NCBI GenBank assembly: GCA_017397125.1
Contig: JAFQKB010000052.1
Span: 1 to 64,000 of the forward strand
Source: Clostridia bacterium
GTDB lineage: Bacteria; Bacillota; Clostridia; Oscillospirales; Acutalibacteraceae
Direction: 5' to 3'
Length of the DNA: 64,000 bases
Shown here: in pieces, positions 53,214 through 62,783 of the stretch
Layout: every line of letters starts with the position of its first letter
Numbering within the stretch: position 1 is the stretch's first letter
Translations under genes and position numbers: made by a program
Notes under the pieces: model-generated
The model's input: the letters and a program-made list of their open reading frames with translations, nothing else
Databases searched by the model: none
Told to the model about the DNA's origin: nothing

Positions 53214-54734
53214 TCAGTCTGCGATGAGGGATTCGCCGCTCATCTCGGCGGGCTGCTCCAGACCCAGGATCTGCAGCATCGTGGGGGCGATATCCGCCAG
53301 GCGACCACCCTCGCGCAGGGTGCAATCCTTGCCCACCACACAGAAGGGGACAGGGAAGGTGGTGTGTGCGGTGAAGGGGGAGCCGTCCGGCTCGTACATC
53401 TTGTCCGCATTGCCGTGGTCGGCGGTGATGAGGGCCACGCCGCCCATCTCCAGGGTGGCGGCCACGGTCTTGCCTACGCAGGTGTCCACGGCCTCTACGG
53501 CGGCCTTGGCGGCGTCGAACACGCCGGTGTGACCCACCATATCGCAGTTGGCGTAGTTGAGGATGATCACGTCGTATTTGCCGGAGCGGATACGCTCTAC
53601 AACCTCGTCACATACCAGGTAGGCGCTCATCTCCGGCTGGAGGTCATAGGTGGCCACCTTGGGAGAATTGATGAGGGCACGGTCCTCGCCGTCGGACTCT
53701 TTCTCGACGCCGCCGTTGAAGAAGAAGGTGACGTGAGCGTACTTCTCGGTCTCAGCGATGCGCAGCTGGGCCAGGCCCTGGCTGCTGAGATACTCGCCCA
53801 GGGTGTTGGTCAGCACCTGGGGCTTAAAGGCGATCTGTACGTTGGGCATGGTGGCGTCGTACTGGGTCATGCACACGTAGGTCAGGGGGAAGAAGCCGTT
53901 TTTGCGCTCAAAGCCGGCAAAATCGGCATCCACAAAGGTGCGGGTGATCTCACGTGCCCGGTCGGGACGGAAGTTGAAGAACACCACCCCGTCGCCGGAC
54001 TTGATGACGCCCTCTTTGCCGGTGCACACCACCGGCACCACGAACTCGTCGGTGACGTCGGCAGCATAGGAGTCCGCCATAGCGGCCACGGGATCGGCGT
54101 TGTGCACGCCCTCACCGTATACCATGGCGGCGTAAGCCTGCTCAACACGCTCCCAGCGGTTGTCCCGGTCCATGGCGTAATAGCGGCCCATGACGGTGGC
54201 GATCTTACCCACGCCGATGCGGGTCATCTCCGCCTGCAGCTGCTCCACAAAGCCCTTGCCGGAGGAGGGGGGCACGTCACGACCGTCCATCAGGCAGTGA
54301 ACAAACACGTTCTCCACGCCGTGTTTCTTGGCCATCTCCAGGATGCCCACCAGGTGCTCAAAGTGGCTGTGCACACCGCCGTCGGACAGCAGGCCGGCGA
54401 GATGCAGGGCGGCGCCGGGCTTTTTGGCGGCGTCCATAGCGCTCAGCAGCGCCTCGTTCTCAAAGAAATCGCCGTCTTTAATGGACTTGGTGATGCGGGT
54501 CAGCTCCTGATACACGATGCGGCCGGCACCGATGTTGGTGTGGCCCACCTCGCTGTTGCCCATCTGGCCGTCCGGCAGACCCACGTCCATACCGGAGGCG
54601 CCGATCTGGGTGGTGGAGTTGTCCGCAAAGATCTTGGACAGATTAGGGGTAGCGGCCGCCTCGATGGCGTTGCCATAGGTGTCGGGGTTGATGCCGAAAC
54701 CATCCATGATGATGAGAGTCAAAGGTTTTTTCAT
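53214..54734 (-). CDS. gpmI: 2,3-bisphosphoglycerate-independent phosphoglycerate mutase
   Basis: A 506-residue alkaline-phosphatase-superfamily enzyme converting 3- to 2-phosphoglycerate with manganese. Motifs: LIIMDGFG at the N-terminus, the catalytic serine in GQMGNSEVGHTNIG, DGRDVPP, and the metal site in ADHGNADKM. ATG 54734 has AAAGGTGG in front. It is the last gene of pgk-tpiA-gpmI, separated from tpiA by a hairpin. Confidence 0.96.
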   Translation of the reverse strand: MKKPLTLIIMDGFGINPDTYGNAIEAAATPNLSKIFADNSTTQIGASGMDVGLPDGQMGNSEVGHTNIGAGRIVYQELTRITKSIKDGDFFENEALLSAMDAAKKPGAALHLAGLLSDGGVHSHFEHLVGILEMAKKHGVENVFVHCLMDGRDVPPSSGKGFVEQLQAEMTRIGVGKIATVMGRYYAMDRDNRWERVEQAYAAMVYGEGVHNADPVAAMADSYAADVTDEFVVPVVCTGKEGVIKSGDGVVFFNFRPDRAREITRTFVDADFAGFERKNGFFPLTYVCMTQYDATMPNVQIAFKPQVLTNTLGEYLSSQGLAQLRIAETEKYAHVTFFFNGGVEKESDGEDRALINSPKVATYDLQPEMSAYLVCDEVVERIRSGKYDVIILNYANCDMVGHTGVFDAAKAAVEAVDTCVGKTVAATLEMGGVALITADHGNADKMYEPDGSPFTAHTTFPVPFCVVGKDCTLREGGRLADIAPTMLQILGLEQPAEMSGESLIAD

Positions 54735-54755
54735 AGTATTATCCACCTTTCCTTG

Positions 54756-54787
54756 AAAAGAGGGCGTGTGGTTTAGACACGCCCTCT
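54756..54787 (-). terminator. Hairpin between tpiA and gpmI
   Basis: On the minus strand AGAGGGCGTGT pairs with ACACGCCCTCT, followed by TTTTC. It may terminate part of the transcripts and reduce gpmI expression. Confidence 0.75.
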
Positions 54788-54802
54788 CGACACAGATGAA
54801 AC

Positions 54803-55555
54803 TTATTTCGCAGCCGCAACAATGGTGGCGAAATCCTCAGCCTTGAGGGAGGCGCCGCCGATGAGGCCGCCGTCCACGTCGGACATAGCCAGCAGCTGGG
54901 CGGCGTTGCCGGCGTTCATAGAGCCGCCGTACTGGATGGTGACGGCATCGGCAGCGGCCCGGTTGTACAGGCCGGCGATCACGTCACGGATCTGGGCGCA
55001 GACCTCGTTGGCCTGCTCGGCGGTGGCGGTCTTGCCGGTGCCGATGGCCCACACGGGCTCATAGGCGATGATGACCTGGCTCAGCTCCGCCTCGGACACA
55101 CCCTCCAGAGCGATCTTGGTCTGCATAGCCACCACCTCGGCGGTGATGCCCTGCTCCCGCTGCTCCAGATACTCGCCAACGCACAGGATAGCGGTCAGAC
55201 CGGCGTCGATGGCGCCGCGCACACGCTTGGCCACGGTGGCGTCGGTATCACCGAAATAGGTGCGGCGCTCGCTGTGACCCAGGATCACGTAGCCCACGCC
55301 CATCTCACGCAGCATATCGGCTGCGATCTCGCCGGTAAAGGCACCGGACTTCTCCCAGTAGCAGTTCTGAGCGGCCACGCCGATGTTGGAGTCCTTGGTG
55401 GCCTCCAGGGCGGCGGGGATATCGATAAAGGGAACGCCCACCACCACGTCGCAGGCGGCGTCCTTCACCAGGGGCTTGATGGCCTCGATGAGGGCGGTAG
55501 CCTCGGCGGGGGTCTTGTTCATTTTCCAGTTACCGGCAATAACATACTTACCCAT
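54803..55555 (-). CDS. tpiA: Triosephosphate isomerase
   Basis: A 250-residue TIM barrel interconverting dihydroxyacetone phosphate and glyceraldehyde-3-phosphate. AGNWKMNK (catalytic Lys), GHSERR (His) and AYEPVWAIGTGKTA (Glu) are all present. It begins 20 nt after pgk, in the common Firmicutes order. Confidence 0.97.
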   Translation of the reverse strand: MGKYVIAGNWKMNKTPAEATALIEAIKPLVKDAACDVVVGVPFIDIPAALEATKDSNIGVAAQNCYWEKSGAFTGEIAADMLREMGVGYVILGHSERRTYFGDTDATVAKRVRGAIDAGLTAILCVGEYLEQREQGITAEVVAMQTKIALEGVSEAELSQVIIAYEPVWAIGTGKTATAEQANEVCAQIRDVIAGLYNRAAADAVTIQYGGSMNAGNAAQLLAMSDVDGGLIGGASLKAEDFATIVAAAK

Positions 55556-55575
55556 TGTTGTATTCTCCTTTGTGA

Positions 55576-56787
55576 TTACTTATCGCTCATAGCGGCGATG
55601 CCGGGCAGCTCCTTGCCCTCCAGGAACTCCAGAGAGGCGCCGCCGCCGGTGGAGATGTGGCTCATCTTATCGCCGAAGCCCAGGGTGTTGACAGCCGCAG
55701 CAGAGTCACCGCCGCCGATGATGGTGGTGGCATCAGTCTCAGCCAGAGCTTTGGCAACCGCGATGGTGCCCTTGGCCAGGATGGGGTTCTCAAACACGCC
55801 CATGGGGCCGTTCCACACAACGGTCTTGGCGTTCTTGACCTCGTTGGCATACAGCTCGGCGGTGGCGGGGCCGATGTCCAGGCTCATCATATCGTCCGGG
55901 ATCACATCGGCAGCAACAACCTGTACGTCGATCTCAGCGTCGATGGGGTTGGGGAACTCCTTGGCGATGGTGCAGTCCACGGGCAGCAGGATCTTGACAC
56001 CCTTCTCCTGGGCACGGGCCAGCATCTCGCGGCAATAATCGATCTTGCTCTCATCCAGCAGGGAGGTACCCACGCCATAGCCCTTAGCGGCCAGGAAGGT
56101 ATAGGCCATACCGCCGCCGATGATCAGAGTGTCGGCCTTGTTCAGCAGGTTCTCGATCACGTTCAGCTTGTCAGCAACCTTGGCGCCGCCCAGGATGGTG
56201 ACGAAGGGACGGACGGGGTCGTTGACGGCGTTGCCCAGGAACTGGACCTCCTTGGCCATCAGATAGCCGTTGGCAGACTCCTCAACAAAAGCGGTCACGC
56301 CCACGGTGGAGCAGTGGGCGCGGTGAGCAGCGCCGAAGGCGTCGTTGACGAACAGGTCGCACAGAGAGCCCAGCTCTGCGGACAGAGCCTCGCCGTTCTT
56401 GGTCTCTTCGGCGCGATAGCGGGTGTTCTGCAGCAGCACCACGTCGCCATCCTTCATGGCGGCCACAGCGGCCTTGGCGTTCTCGCCGACCACGCAATCG
56501 TCAGCGGCGAATACAACCTCCTTGCCCAGCTTCTCGCTCAGGCGGACGGCCACGGGAGCCAGGGACAGCTCGGGCTTCGGCTCGCCCTTCGGCTTGCCCA
56601 GGTGGGAGCACAGGATGACCTTGGCGCCCTGGTCCAGCAGATACTGGATGGTGGGCAGAGCCGCCACAATGCGGTTCTCATCGGTGATAACGCCGTTCTT
56701 CAGCGGCACGTTGAAGTCGCAGCGGACCAGCACACGCTTGCCGGCAACATTCAGGTCTTCTACGGTCTTTTTGCTCAGGTAACTCAT
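55576..56787 (-). CDS. pgk: Phosphoglycerate kinase
   Basis: A 403-residue glycolytic kinase making ATP from 1,3-bisphosphoglycerate. Typical segments are [31 protein letters not shown] and the C-terminal nucleotide site [14 protein letters not shown] 56787 follows GAAAGGATG. It is the first gene of the operon; no gapA or enolase gene is adjacent. Confidence 0.97.
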   Translation of the reverse strand: MSYLSKKTVEDLNVAGKRVLVRCDFNVPLKNGVITDENRIVAALPTIQYLLDQGAKVILCSHLGKPKGEPKPELSLAPVAVRLSEKLGKEVVFAADDCVVGENAKAAVAAMKDGDVVLLQNTRYRAEETKNGEALSAELGSLCDLFVNDAFGAAHRAHCSTVGVTAFVEESANGYLMAKEVQFLGNAVNDPVRPFVTILGGAKVADKLNVIENLLNKADTLIIGGGMAYTFLAAKGYGVGTSLLDESKIDYCREMLARAQEKGVKILLPVDCTIAKEFPNPIDAEIDVQVVAADVIPDDMMSLDIGPATAELYANEVKNAKTVVWNGPMGVFENPILAKGTIAVAKALAETDATTIIGGGDSAAAVNTLGFGDKMSHISTGGGASLEFLEGKELPGIAAMSDK

Positions 56788-56844
56788 ACAAAACATCCTT
56801 TCAAAAATAATGTCTGTTAAAAAGGTAACAATCCAAACAGGTCT

Positions 56845-56873
56845 ATTGTATATGATTTCTTTAATTTTTGCAA
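56845..56873 (-). promoter_or_regulatory. Promoter of the pgk-tpiA-gpmI operon
   Basis: On the minus strand TTGCAA (56873-56868) and TACAAT (56850-56845) are 17 bp apart. Confidence 0.75.
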
Positions 56874-56955
56874 GTATATATCCTAAAAAGAATTGTTTTG
56901 AACCAAATTTTTCCGTTATGATGATGTTTCACGGTGTAAAGGGTGCGTTTTTTGT

Positions 56956-58329
56956 TCATAACAACCGCAAACCCTTAGGATAACGGTTTTTCAGTTTGCC
57001 GCTGCCTGCTTTTCCAAAGCCGACGGTGACACCGCCCACACATACGGCGGTCCATCCTTTCTCTGTATCGCAGGGGATCTCCTCGCCGTGCAAGAAGGCG
57101 GTCAGCAGGGGGCTGTCGTAAGACAACTCCAGTCGCCGGCGGCAGTCGGCGGCCTGAGAGGCGGCGAAGATGCTGTGGCAGGGCTCCAGCCGATTCTTGC
57201 ACACGGTGGCTATCGCCACGCCGGCGACGCCCAGGCCCCGGCAATCCGGCAGATCCCGGGGCAGCAGCCGCACCTGGTCACCGAAGGTGACGAACAGGCC
57301 CTCAGGCTCGTCTGTAAAGCAGTCCCGATAGAGCTCGGCCGCAGCGGCGGCATGGGGGTCTTTGGTGGGGGAGGGATAGAGCGGCGGTTTGCCGCCGTAT
57401 GCATCCCCCGTGCGCCGGAACAGGGCGATAAAATGTCCCTCGCCGCCGTGCTGGGGCAGAATGCGGCGGCAGCGGGTGGTGTCTACATCCCCGTCCACTT
57501 CGGGGCAGAAGGGCCGTATGCGGTCTGCTGAAAAGCCGGCACATCCCCAGTCTGCCTCGATGGGTAACAGTTCAAAATTCGGGTGCGCCTTTAGAAAACG
57601 CACCACGGCACCCTCGTTTTCCTCCGGGGCAAAGGTGCAGGTGGAATACACCAGTCTGCCGCCGGGGCGCACCGCCTTGGCAGCATTGTTCAGTATCTCG
57701 TCCTGACGCGCCGCACACAGGGCAATGTTGTCCATGCACCACTCGGTGAGGGCCAGGGGCTCCTTGCGGAACATTCCCTCGCCGGAGCAGGGGGCATCCA
57801 CCAGAACCTTGTCAAAATAGCTCTCCATCGCATCGCACACGGCGGCGGTGTCCCGGTTGCTCACCACCTGATTGCGCACGCCCCATCGCTCTAGGTTCTG
57901 CTGCAGTATCCGGGTGCGGGCGGCCACATACTCGTTGCTCCACAAAAGCCCCGAGTCACCGGTGGTGGTGGCGATCTGTGTGGATTTTCCGCCGGGGGCG
58001 GCGCACAGGTCCAGCACCCGGTCTCCCGGCTGGGGGGCCAGCACCGCTACTGCTGAGGCGGCAGAGGGCTCCTGCATATAATAGGCACCGGCGTGGTGCA
58101 GCGGGTCGCTGCCCGCCTTGTGAGGGGCGTCCAGATAATAGCTGTCTGGGGCGAAAGGAGACGCCACAAGAGGGTGCGGGAATAAGGATAGAAACTCCTC
58201 GGTCTTAATTTTGCCGGTGTTTATCCGCACACCTCGGCGCAGAGGACTGCCGTAGGCGGCTAAAAACGCCTCGTATTCGTCCTCCAGAAGAGTCTGCATC
58301 CGTTGCTGAAACAGGGACGGCAGTTCCAT
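56956..58329 (-). CDS. rRNA (cytosine-C5) methyltransferase, RsmF/YebU type
   Basis: A 457-residue NOL1/NOP2/Sun-family enzyme. The SAM site is DLCAAPGGKSTQIA; the two catalytic cysteines are in VDAPCSGEGMFRKEP (motif IV) and LVYSTCTFAPEENE (motif VI). The C-terminal 150 residues match the extra PUA-like part of RsmF proteins, which methylate 16S rRNA. ATG 58329 follows GGAGGTATACAGA. Confidence 0.92.
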   Translation of the reverse strand: MELPSLFQQRMQTLLEDEYEAFLAAYGSPLRRGVRINTGKIKTEEFLSLFPHPLVASPFAPDSYYLDAPHKAGSDPLHHAGAYYMQEPSAASAVAVLAPQPGDRVLDLCAAPGGKSTQIATTTGDSGLLWSNEYVAARTRILQQNLERWGVRNQVVSNRDTAAVCDAMESYFDKVLVDAPCSGEGMFRKEPLALTEWCMDNIALCAARQDEILNNAAKAVRPGGRLVYSTCTFAPEENEGAVVRFLKAHPNFELLPIEADWGCAGFSADRIRPFCPEVDGDVDTTRCRRILPQHGGEGHFIALFRRTGDAYGGKPPLYPSPTKDPHAAAAAELYRDCFTDEPEGLFVTFGDQVRLLPRDLPDCRGLGVAGVAIATVCKNRLEPCHSIFAASQAADCRRRLELSYDSPLLTAFLHGEEIPCDTEKGWTAVCVGGVTVGFGKAGSGKLKNRYPKGLRLL

Positions 58330-58349
58330 TCTGTATACCTCCAATCACG

Positions 58350-58380
58350 AAAAATGCTGCCGCAGAAAGCCTGCGACAGC
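58350..58380 (-). terminator. Intrinsic terminator of the TSCPD gene
   Basis: On the minus strand GCTGTCGCAG pairs with CTGCGGCAGC, followed by ATTTTTC. Confidence 0.75.
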
Positions 58381-58388
58381 AAAATAGA

Positions 58389-58643
58389 TTATTCCTGCTC
58401 GGTGAGCGCCTGCTTGAGAGCCTTTGCCAGCTGGTCGGGGCAAGAGGTGCCCTTAAACCCGCACTGGATACCCTCCATGCGACGGATGGCATCCTCCACC
58501 GGCATGCCCTCCACCAGGCGTGCCACGCCCTGGGTATTGCCGTTGCAGCCGCCGTCAAAATGCACGCCGGTCACCTTTCCGTCCACGATGTCAAAAGAGA
58601 TGTTGCGGGAGCACACGCCTCTGGTTTTGTATTGATGAGCCAT
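58389..58643 (-). CDS. TSCPD-domain protein (TIGR03905-like)
   Basis: An 84-residue protein with the TSCPD motif (KGTSCPDQLAKAL) and the upstream CNGNTQGVARL segment found in short TIGR03905-type proteins and in the tail of some ribonucleotide reductases. Three or four cysteines could bind a metal. Biochemical role unknown. GGAGGT precedes the ATG. Confidence 0.9.
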   Translation of the reverse strand: MAHQYKTRGVCSRNISFDIVDGKVTGVHFDGGCNGNTQGVARLVEGMPVEDAIRRMEGIQCGFKGTSCPDQLAKALKQALTEQE

Positions 58644-58663
58644 AGATTACCTCCTGGTCACGG

Positions 58664-59503
58664 TTATCTGCCGTGTTTGTATTTGTAGTCTTTCATCAGT
58701 TGCACCGTTTCATCCGGTGCAAAGCAGCAGCCGAGGGGTCTGGGCTTGCCGGTGTACATACCGTGAAAATCCGAGCCGCCGGTCATCAGCATGTCGTGAG
58801 CCTCAGCAAAATCCTGCAGCTGTGCTCTCTGCTCCTCGGTATTGCGGGGATGCCATACCTCAACGCCGTCCAGCAGACCGGAGCCAACCAGCTCCTGCAT
58901 CAGATCGGTGCTGTCGTAGGTGTAGGGGTGCGCCAGCACCGTCAGTCCGCCGGCGCTGTGGATCAGGTCGATGACCTCCCGCACAGAGGGGTACTGGGTA
59001 GCCACGTAGGCACAGCCGGTCTCGGGGTTGAAAAGTTTGTCGTAGGTCTCACCGTAAAAACCATCCGCATAGCCGGCGTCCATCAGGGCGTGCATAATGT
59101 GCTGTTTGAACACGTTGGTGCTGCCGGAGGCGCACCGGGTGATGGAGTTCGGCACGATGGGGTAGTAGCGAAGCACCTTGCGGATCATCTCGGTGGCGGC
59201 GACACGACGGCCGTTGTTGATCTGGCGGCACATGCCCTCCAGCCGGTCCGGCGCATCGCACAGGTAGCCCAGTATGTGCACCTTGCGTCCGCGAGCCGGA
59301 TCCATGGCGGAAAACTCCACGCCGTGGATGATCTCGATGCCTTGGCGCTTACCGATGACCAACGCACGGGTGGCGCCGGCCACTGCATCGTGATCGGTTA
59401 TGGAGAGGGCAGACAGGCCCCGACGGCGGGCGATGGCGATGATTTCATCAATGCCCAGAGAGCCGTCGGATATTTTGCTGTGACAATGCAGATCGCAGGC
59501 CAT
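58664..59503 (-). CDS. PHP-domain phosphoesterase
   Basis: A 279-residue metal-dependent phosphoesterase. PHP motifs: DLHCHSKISDGSL (I), SITDHDAV (II), GVEFSA (III), LAHPYTYDS and GGSDFHG (IV). It resembles the YciV/RnaAM-type family that hydrolyses 3',5'-nucleotide bisphosphates or short RNA ends. The gene starts 20 nt before the TSCPD gene and is probably co-transcribed with it. Confidence 0.88.
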   Translation of the reverse strand: MACDLHCHSKISDGSLGIDEIIAIARRRGLSALSITDHDAVAGATRALVIGKRQGIEIIHGVEFSAMDPARGRKVHILGYLCDAPDRLEGMCRQINNGRRVAATEMIRKVLRYYPIVPNSITRCASGSTNVFKQHIMHALMDAGYADGFYGETYDKLFNPETGCAYVATQYPSVREVIDLIHSAGGLTVLAHPYTYDSTDLMQELVGSGLLDGVEVWHPRNTEEQRAQLQDFAEAHDMLMTGGSDFHGMYTGKPRPLGCCFAPDETVQLMKDYKYKHGR

Positions 59504-59562
59504 AGATTGGTTCCTCCGTAGACGTCGACGGTAACCGCCGAAAAAACAACTCTAACACCGTA

Positions 59563-59592
59563 ATTATACAGCAAAAGAGGCAGGAAAATCAA
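59563..59592 (-). promoter_or_regulatory. Promoter of the PHP gene
   Basis: On the minus strand TTGATT (59592-59587) and TATAAT (59568-59563), with a TG before the -10, are 18 bp apart. Confidence 0.7.
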
Positions 59593-59727
59593 CCTAAAAC
59601 CTTTGAGAAATGCTTGTTTTTGAAAAAAATGTGCATTTGCAAAGTTGATCGGCAGAATGTCGAAAATAATTGTGAATATCTACCATATATTCCACACGAG
59701 AGCGGGCGCAATAGTGCGGAATTTTGG

Positions 59728-59756
59728 TTGAAATCCTTCTCGGAATGTGGTATACT
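59728..59756 (+). promoter_or_regulatory. Promoter of the CobW gene pair
   Basis: TTGAAA and TATACT are 17 bp apart. No recognisable Zur or Fur box overlaps it. Confidence 0.8.
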
Positions 59757-59790
59757 GGTCCGGACATCTGTGAGAAGAGAGTGATTGCCA

Positions 59791-60924
59791 ATGACAAAGA
59801 TTGATATTTTCTCCGGTTTCTTAGGTGCCGGAAAGACAACCCTTATCAAAAAACTAATTCAGGAAGCCTATACCGGCGAAAAGCTGGTGCTTATTGAGAA
59901 TGAGTTTGGTGAGATCGGCATTGACGGCGGCTTTATGAAGGAGGCCGGCATTGAGATCACCGAAATGAACTCTGGCTGCATTTGCTGCAGCCTGGTGGGC
60001 GATTTTACCCAGTCTCTGGGACAGGTGCTGGAGCAGTTTTCTCCGGACCGGATTCTGATCGAGCCCTCCGGTGTAGGCAAGCTCAGCGACGTCATCAAAG
60101 CCGTGCAGAAAGTGGAATCTGCTGATGTGAAGCTGAATTCCTTTACAACCGTGGCGGATGCTGGTAAATGCAAGGTTTATGCCCGTAATTTCGGTGAGTT
60201 TTACAACGATCAGGTGGAGCATGCCGGCTGCATCATCCTCAGCCGCACGGACGGTGTTTCCCACGAAAAACTGGATGCAGCGGTGGCGCTGCTGCGTGAG
60301 AAAAACCCCCAGGCGACCATCATCACCACCCCCTGGTCCCAGCTGACCGGTGGGCAGATCCTGGCTGCCATGGAGCAGCAGAGCACGCTGGCTGCTGAGC
60401 TTTCTCATCTGGCGGAGAATTCTTGCCCGGTATGCGGTCATCCTCACGAGCACGAGCATCACCATCATCACGATGGGGAAGAGTGCCACTGCCACGACCA
60501 TGACCACGAGCACGAGCATCACCATCATCACGATGGCGAAGAGTGCCACTGCCACGATCATGACCACGAGCACGAGCATCACCATCATCACGATGACGAA
60601 GAATGCCATTGCCACGACCATGACCATCACCACCATCACCACGCCGACGATGTGTTCGATAGCTGGGGTGTGGAGACGGTCACGGTCTATTCTCAGGAGG
60701 AGATTCAGCACGCCCTGGAGCAGTTGGACGATCAGGACCGCTTTGGTATGGTGCTGCGCGCCAAGGGTATTGTTGCCGGCGGGGATGGGTGGATCCACTT
60801 TGATTACGTGCCCGGCGCTCCGGACGTCCGCCAAGGCGGCGCTGACGTGACCGGTCGTCTGTGTGTGATTGGCGCAGATATTCAAAAGCCGGAGCTGGCA
60901 GCGCTATTCCGCATCGAACTGTAA
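59791..60924 (+). CDS. COG0523/CobW-family GTPase with His-rich metal-binding stretch
   Basis: A 377-residue metallochaperone-type GTPase. The P-loop is GFLGAGKTT near the N-terminus, the metal motif CICC is at 63-66, and residues about 216-287 hold three 20-residue units rich in His, Asp and Cys (HEHEHHHHHDG, ECHCHDHD). The CobW C-terminal domain follows (about 290-377, QEEIQHALEQLDDQDRFGMVL). Such proteins bind zinc, cobalt or nickel and hand it to client enzymes. ATG 59791 is preferred to the TTG two codons earlier. It is followed after 13 nt by a second CobW-type gene. Confidence 0.9.
   Translation: MTKIDIFSGFLGAGKTTLIKKLIQEAYTGEKLVLIENEFGEIGIDGGFMKEAGIEITEMNSGCICCSLVGDFTQSLGQVLEQFSPDRILIEPSGVGKLSDVIKAVQKVESADVKLNSFTTVADAGKCKVYARNFGEFYNDQVEHAGCIILSRTDGVSHEKLDAAVALLREKNPQATIITTPWSQLTGGQILAAMEQQSTLAAELSHLAENSCPVCGHPHEHEHHHHHDGEECHCHDHDHEHEHHHHHDGEECHCHDHDHEHEHHHHHDDEECHCHDHDHHHHHHADDVFDSWGVETVTVYSQEEIQHALEQLDDQDRFGMVLRAKGIVAGGDGWIHFDYVPGAPDVRQGGADVTGRLCVIGADIQKPELAALFRIEL
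60448..60627 (+). repeat. Three 60-nt tandem repeats inside the CobW gene
   Basis: Units at 60448, 60508 and 60568 are nearly identical and encode the His/Asp/Cys-rich metal-binding stretch. Copy number is expected to be variable between strains. Confidence 0.88.
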
Positions 60925-60937
60925 GGGGGGAGACCCA

Positions 60938-61879
60938 ATGGAGATTCCTGTATATCTGTTTACCGGCTTTCTGGATGCCGGTAAGAGCACTTTTTTGCAG
61001 AGCACCCTGGAGGATAAGCGCTTTAACAGCGGCGAGCGGACGCTGGTCCTGCTCTGCGAGGAGGGCGAGTGCGAGCTGGAGCCGGCTCGTTTCTCCGGTA
61101 AAAACGTGACCGTTGAGGTAATCGAAGAGCCGGAGCAATTGACTCCCAATGCGTTGACTGCGTTGCAGAAAAAGTGCCGTGCCCAGCGGGTTATGCTGGA
61201 GTATAACGGTATGTGGCCCATGGATACCCTGTTTAAGAATATGCCTAAAAACTGGGTCATTTACCAGGAGATGATGTTTGCGGATGCCAACACCTTTCCA
61301 GCCTACAACGCCAATATGCGTGGCCTGGTGGTGGACAAGCTGCAGGGGGCACAGCTGGTGGTGTTTAACCGGGCGCAAAAGGGCTTTGATAAGATGGAGC
61401 TGCACAAGATCGTGCGGGGTGTCAGCCGCCAGGTGGATATTGCCTACGAATACAGCGAAAACGACGTGGAGTATGACGATATTGAGGATCCGCTTCCTTT
61501 TGATAAAGACGCCGCTGTCATTGTGGTGGAGGACGCAGATTTCGCCCTGTGGTATCGGGATCTGTCGGAGGAACTGAATACCTATCATGGCAAAACGGTA
61601 TCTTTTAAGGGCCAGGTGGTGGTGGACCGCTCTATCCCCCAAAACAGTTTCATCATCGGTCGTCCCCTGATGACCTGCTGTGTGGATGACATCCGGTTTG
61701 CCGGTCTTGTATGCCAGTGGGAGTGCTCCTCTGAGCTGCGCAACCGGGATTGGGTGACGGTAAAGGCTACCATCGCCGTGTCCGATCATCCCTGCTATGG
61801 ACGGACCGGACCGGTGCTGACGGCACTGAAGGTGGAAAAATCCGCTGCACCGGAGCAGGAGGTTGCGACTTTTAATTGA
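60938..61879 (+). CDS. Second CobW-type GTPase with DUF1980-like C-terminus
   Basis: A 313-residue protein. Residues 1-190 are a CobW-like G domain starting VYLFTGFLDAGKSTFLQ; the usual CxCC metal motif is missing and ECE-type acidic residues stand in that region (LLCEEGECELEP). Residues about 200-300 (VSFKGQVVVDRSIPQNSFII, RPLMTCCVDDIRFAG) resemble the C-terminal domain of DUF1980/TIGR03943 (YcgQ) proteins, which normally accompany a YcgR permease. The start at 60938 has AAGGGGGGA upstream. Together with the preceding gene it forms a two-GTPase operon. Role in metal handling is inferred; no permease gene follows. Confidence 0.8.
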   Translation: MEIPVYLFTGFLDAGKSTFLQSTLEDKRFNSGERTLVLLCEEGECELEPARFSGKNVTVEVIEEPEQLTPNALTALQKKCRAQRVMLEYNGMWPMDTLFKNMPKNWVIYQEMMFADANTFPAYNANMRGLVVDKLQGAQLVVFNRAQKGFDKMELHKIVRGVSRQVDIAYEYSENDVEYDDIEDPLPFDKDAAVIVVEDADFALWYRDLSEELNTYHGKTVSFKGQVVVDRSIPQNSFIIGRPLMTCCVDDIRFAGLVCQWECSSELRNRDWVTVKATIAVSDHPCYGRTGPVLTALKVEKSAAPEQEVATFN

Positions 61880-62002
61880 TGTTACGAAGTCGATATTTGC
61901 TCAAAATAGGCAGAAATAGCCTAATCAACGGGTGAAAATTGTGCATATTACACATAACCTGCGTTAAAAATTCTGTGAAAAGGTAAAAAATAATATTTGC
62001 AC

Positions 62003-62031
62003 TTGCAAACTGGAGAAAAATGGGGTATAGT
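62003..62031 (+). promoter_or_regulatory. Promoter of the HU gene
   Basis: TTGCAA and TATAGT are 17 bp apart. Confidence 0.8.
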
Positions 62032-62124
62032 TTGTATGTGAGGTGTGCGTAAGAGCACACTTTTCCAATGTCCGTATGCGGCTCTGCCGCTGGAATATAA
62101 AGAGTATGTGGAGGTATATCAATT

Positions 62125-62397
62125 ATGAACAAGGTAGAACTCATCGCGGCTGTTGCTGAAAAGACTGGCTTGACCAAGAAGGATGCTGAGAAGGCCGTTG
62201 CCGCTTTTGTGGCTTCTGTGGAAGAGGCTCTGGTTAAGGGTGACAAGGTTCAGCTGATCGGTTTCGGTACGTTTGAGGTTCGTGAGCGCGCTGCTCGCGT
62301 GGGTCGCAACCCCCAGACCAAGGCTGAGATCAAGATCGAGGCTTCCAAGCAGCCCGTGTTCAAGGCTGGCCAGGCTCTGAAGAAGGCTGTCAACTAA
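62125..62397 (+). CDS. hup: HU-family DNA-binding protein
   Basis: A 90-residue nucleoid protein that bends [43 protein letters not shown] and [10 protein letters not shown] are the family signatures. It has its own promoter and terminator at the head of a conserved clostridial gene row. Confidence 0.96.
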   Translation: MNKVELIAAVAEKTGLTKKDAEKAVAAFVASVEEALVKGDKVQLIGFGTFEVRERAARVGRNPQTKAEIKIEASKQPVFKAGQALKKAVN

Positions 62398-62415
62398 TCA
62401 TTTGCACAGAGATCG

Positions 62416-62447
62416 AGCCGCCCGATGTTCGGGCGGCTTTTTCTTTC
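62416..62447 (+). terminator. Intrinsic terminator after HU
   Basis: AGCCGCCCGA pairs with TCGGGCGGCT, followed by TTTTCTTT. Read-through may feed the rqcP-yabPQ genes. Confidence 0.88.
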
Positions 62448-62475
62448 TATTGATTACTACCGGGAGATGAAATGC

Positions 62476-62718
62476 ATGCGTTTGGATAAGTATTTGAAAG
62501 TGTCTCGCCTGATCAAGCGGCGCACGGTGGCCAATGAGGCCTGTGATGCGGGCAAGGTGCTGGTTAATGACAAGCCAGCTCGTGCTTCTTATGAGGTGAA
62601 AGTGGATGATGTGATCACTCTGACCCTGGGCGCCCGTCAGCTGCGGGCACAGGTGGTGTCCATTCAGGAGACGGTGGCCAAAAACGACGCCGCTCTGCTG
62701 TATAGGCTGCTACCGTAA
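62476..62718 (+). CDS. rqcP: S4-domain RNA-binding protein RqcP
   Basis: An 80-residue S4 protein (MRLDKYLKVSRLIKRRTVAN) of the YabO/RqcP type, which binds stalled 50S subunits during alanine tailing by RqcH. Its position between hup and yabP is the standard Firmicutes order. ATG 62476 follows GGGAGA. Confidence 0.9.
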   Translation: MRLDKYLKVSRLIKRRTVANEACDAGKVLVNDKPARASYEVKVDDVITLTLGARQLRAQVVSIQETVAKNDAALLYRLLP

Positions 62719-62783
62719 GGTGTCGGGCATATCCCGCCTGTCCGTCTACATATAGTAGGGCAGGACAGTAGGAGGGATGCACT

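Noticed and set aside
60448..60627. CRISPR-like or microsatellite repeats
   Set aside because: They encode the His-rich metal-binding stretch of the CobW GTPase.
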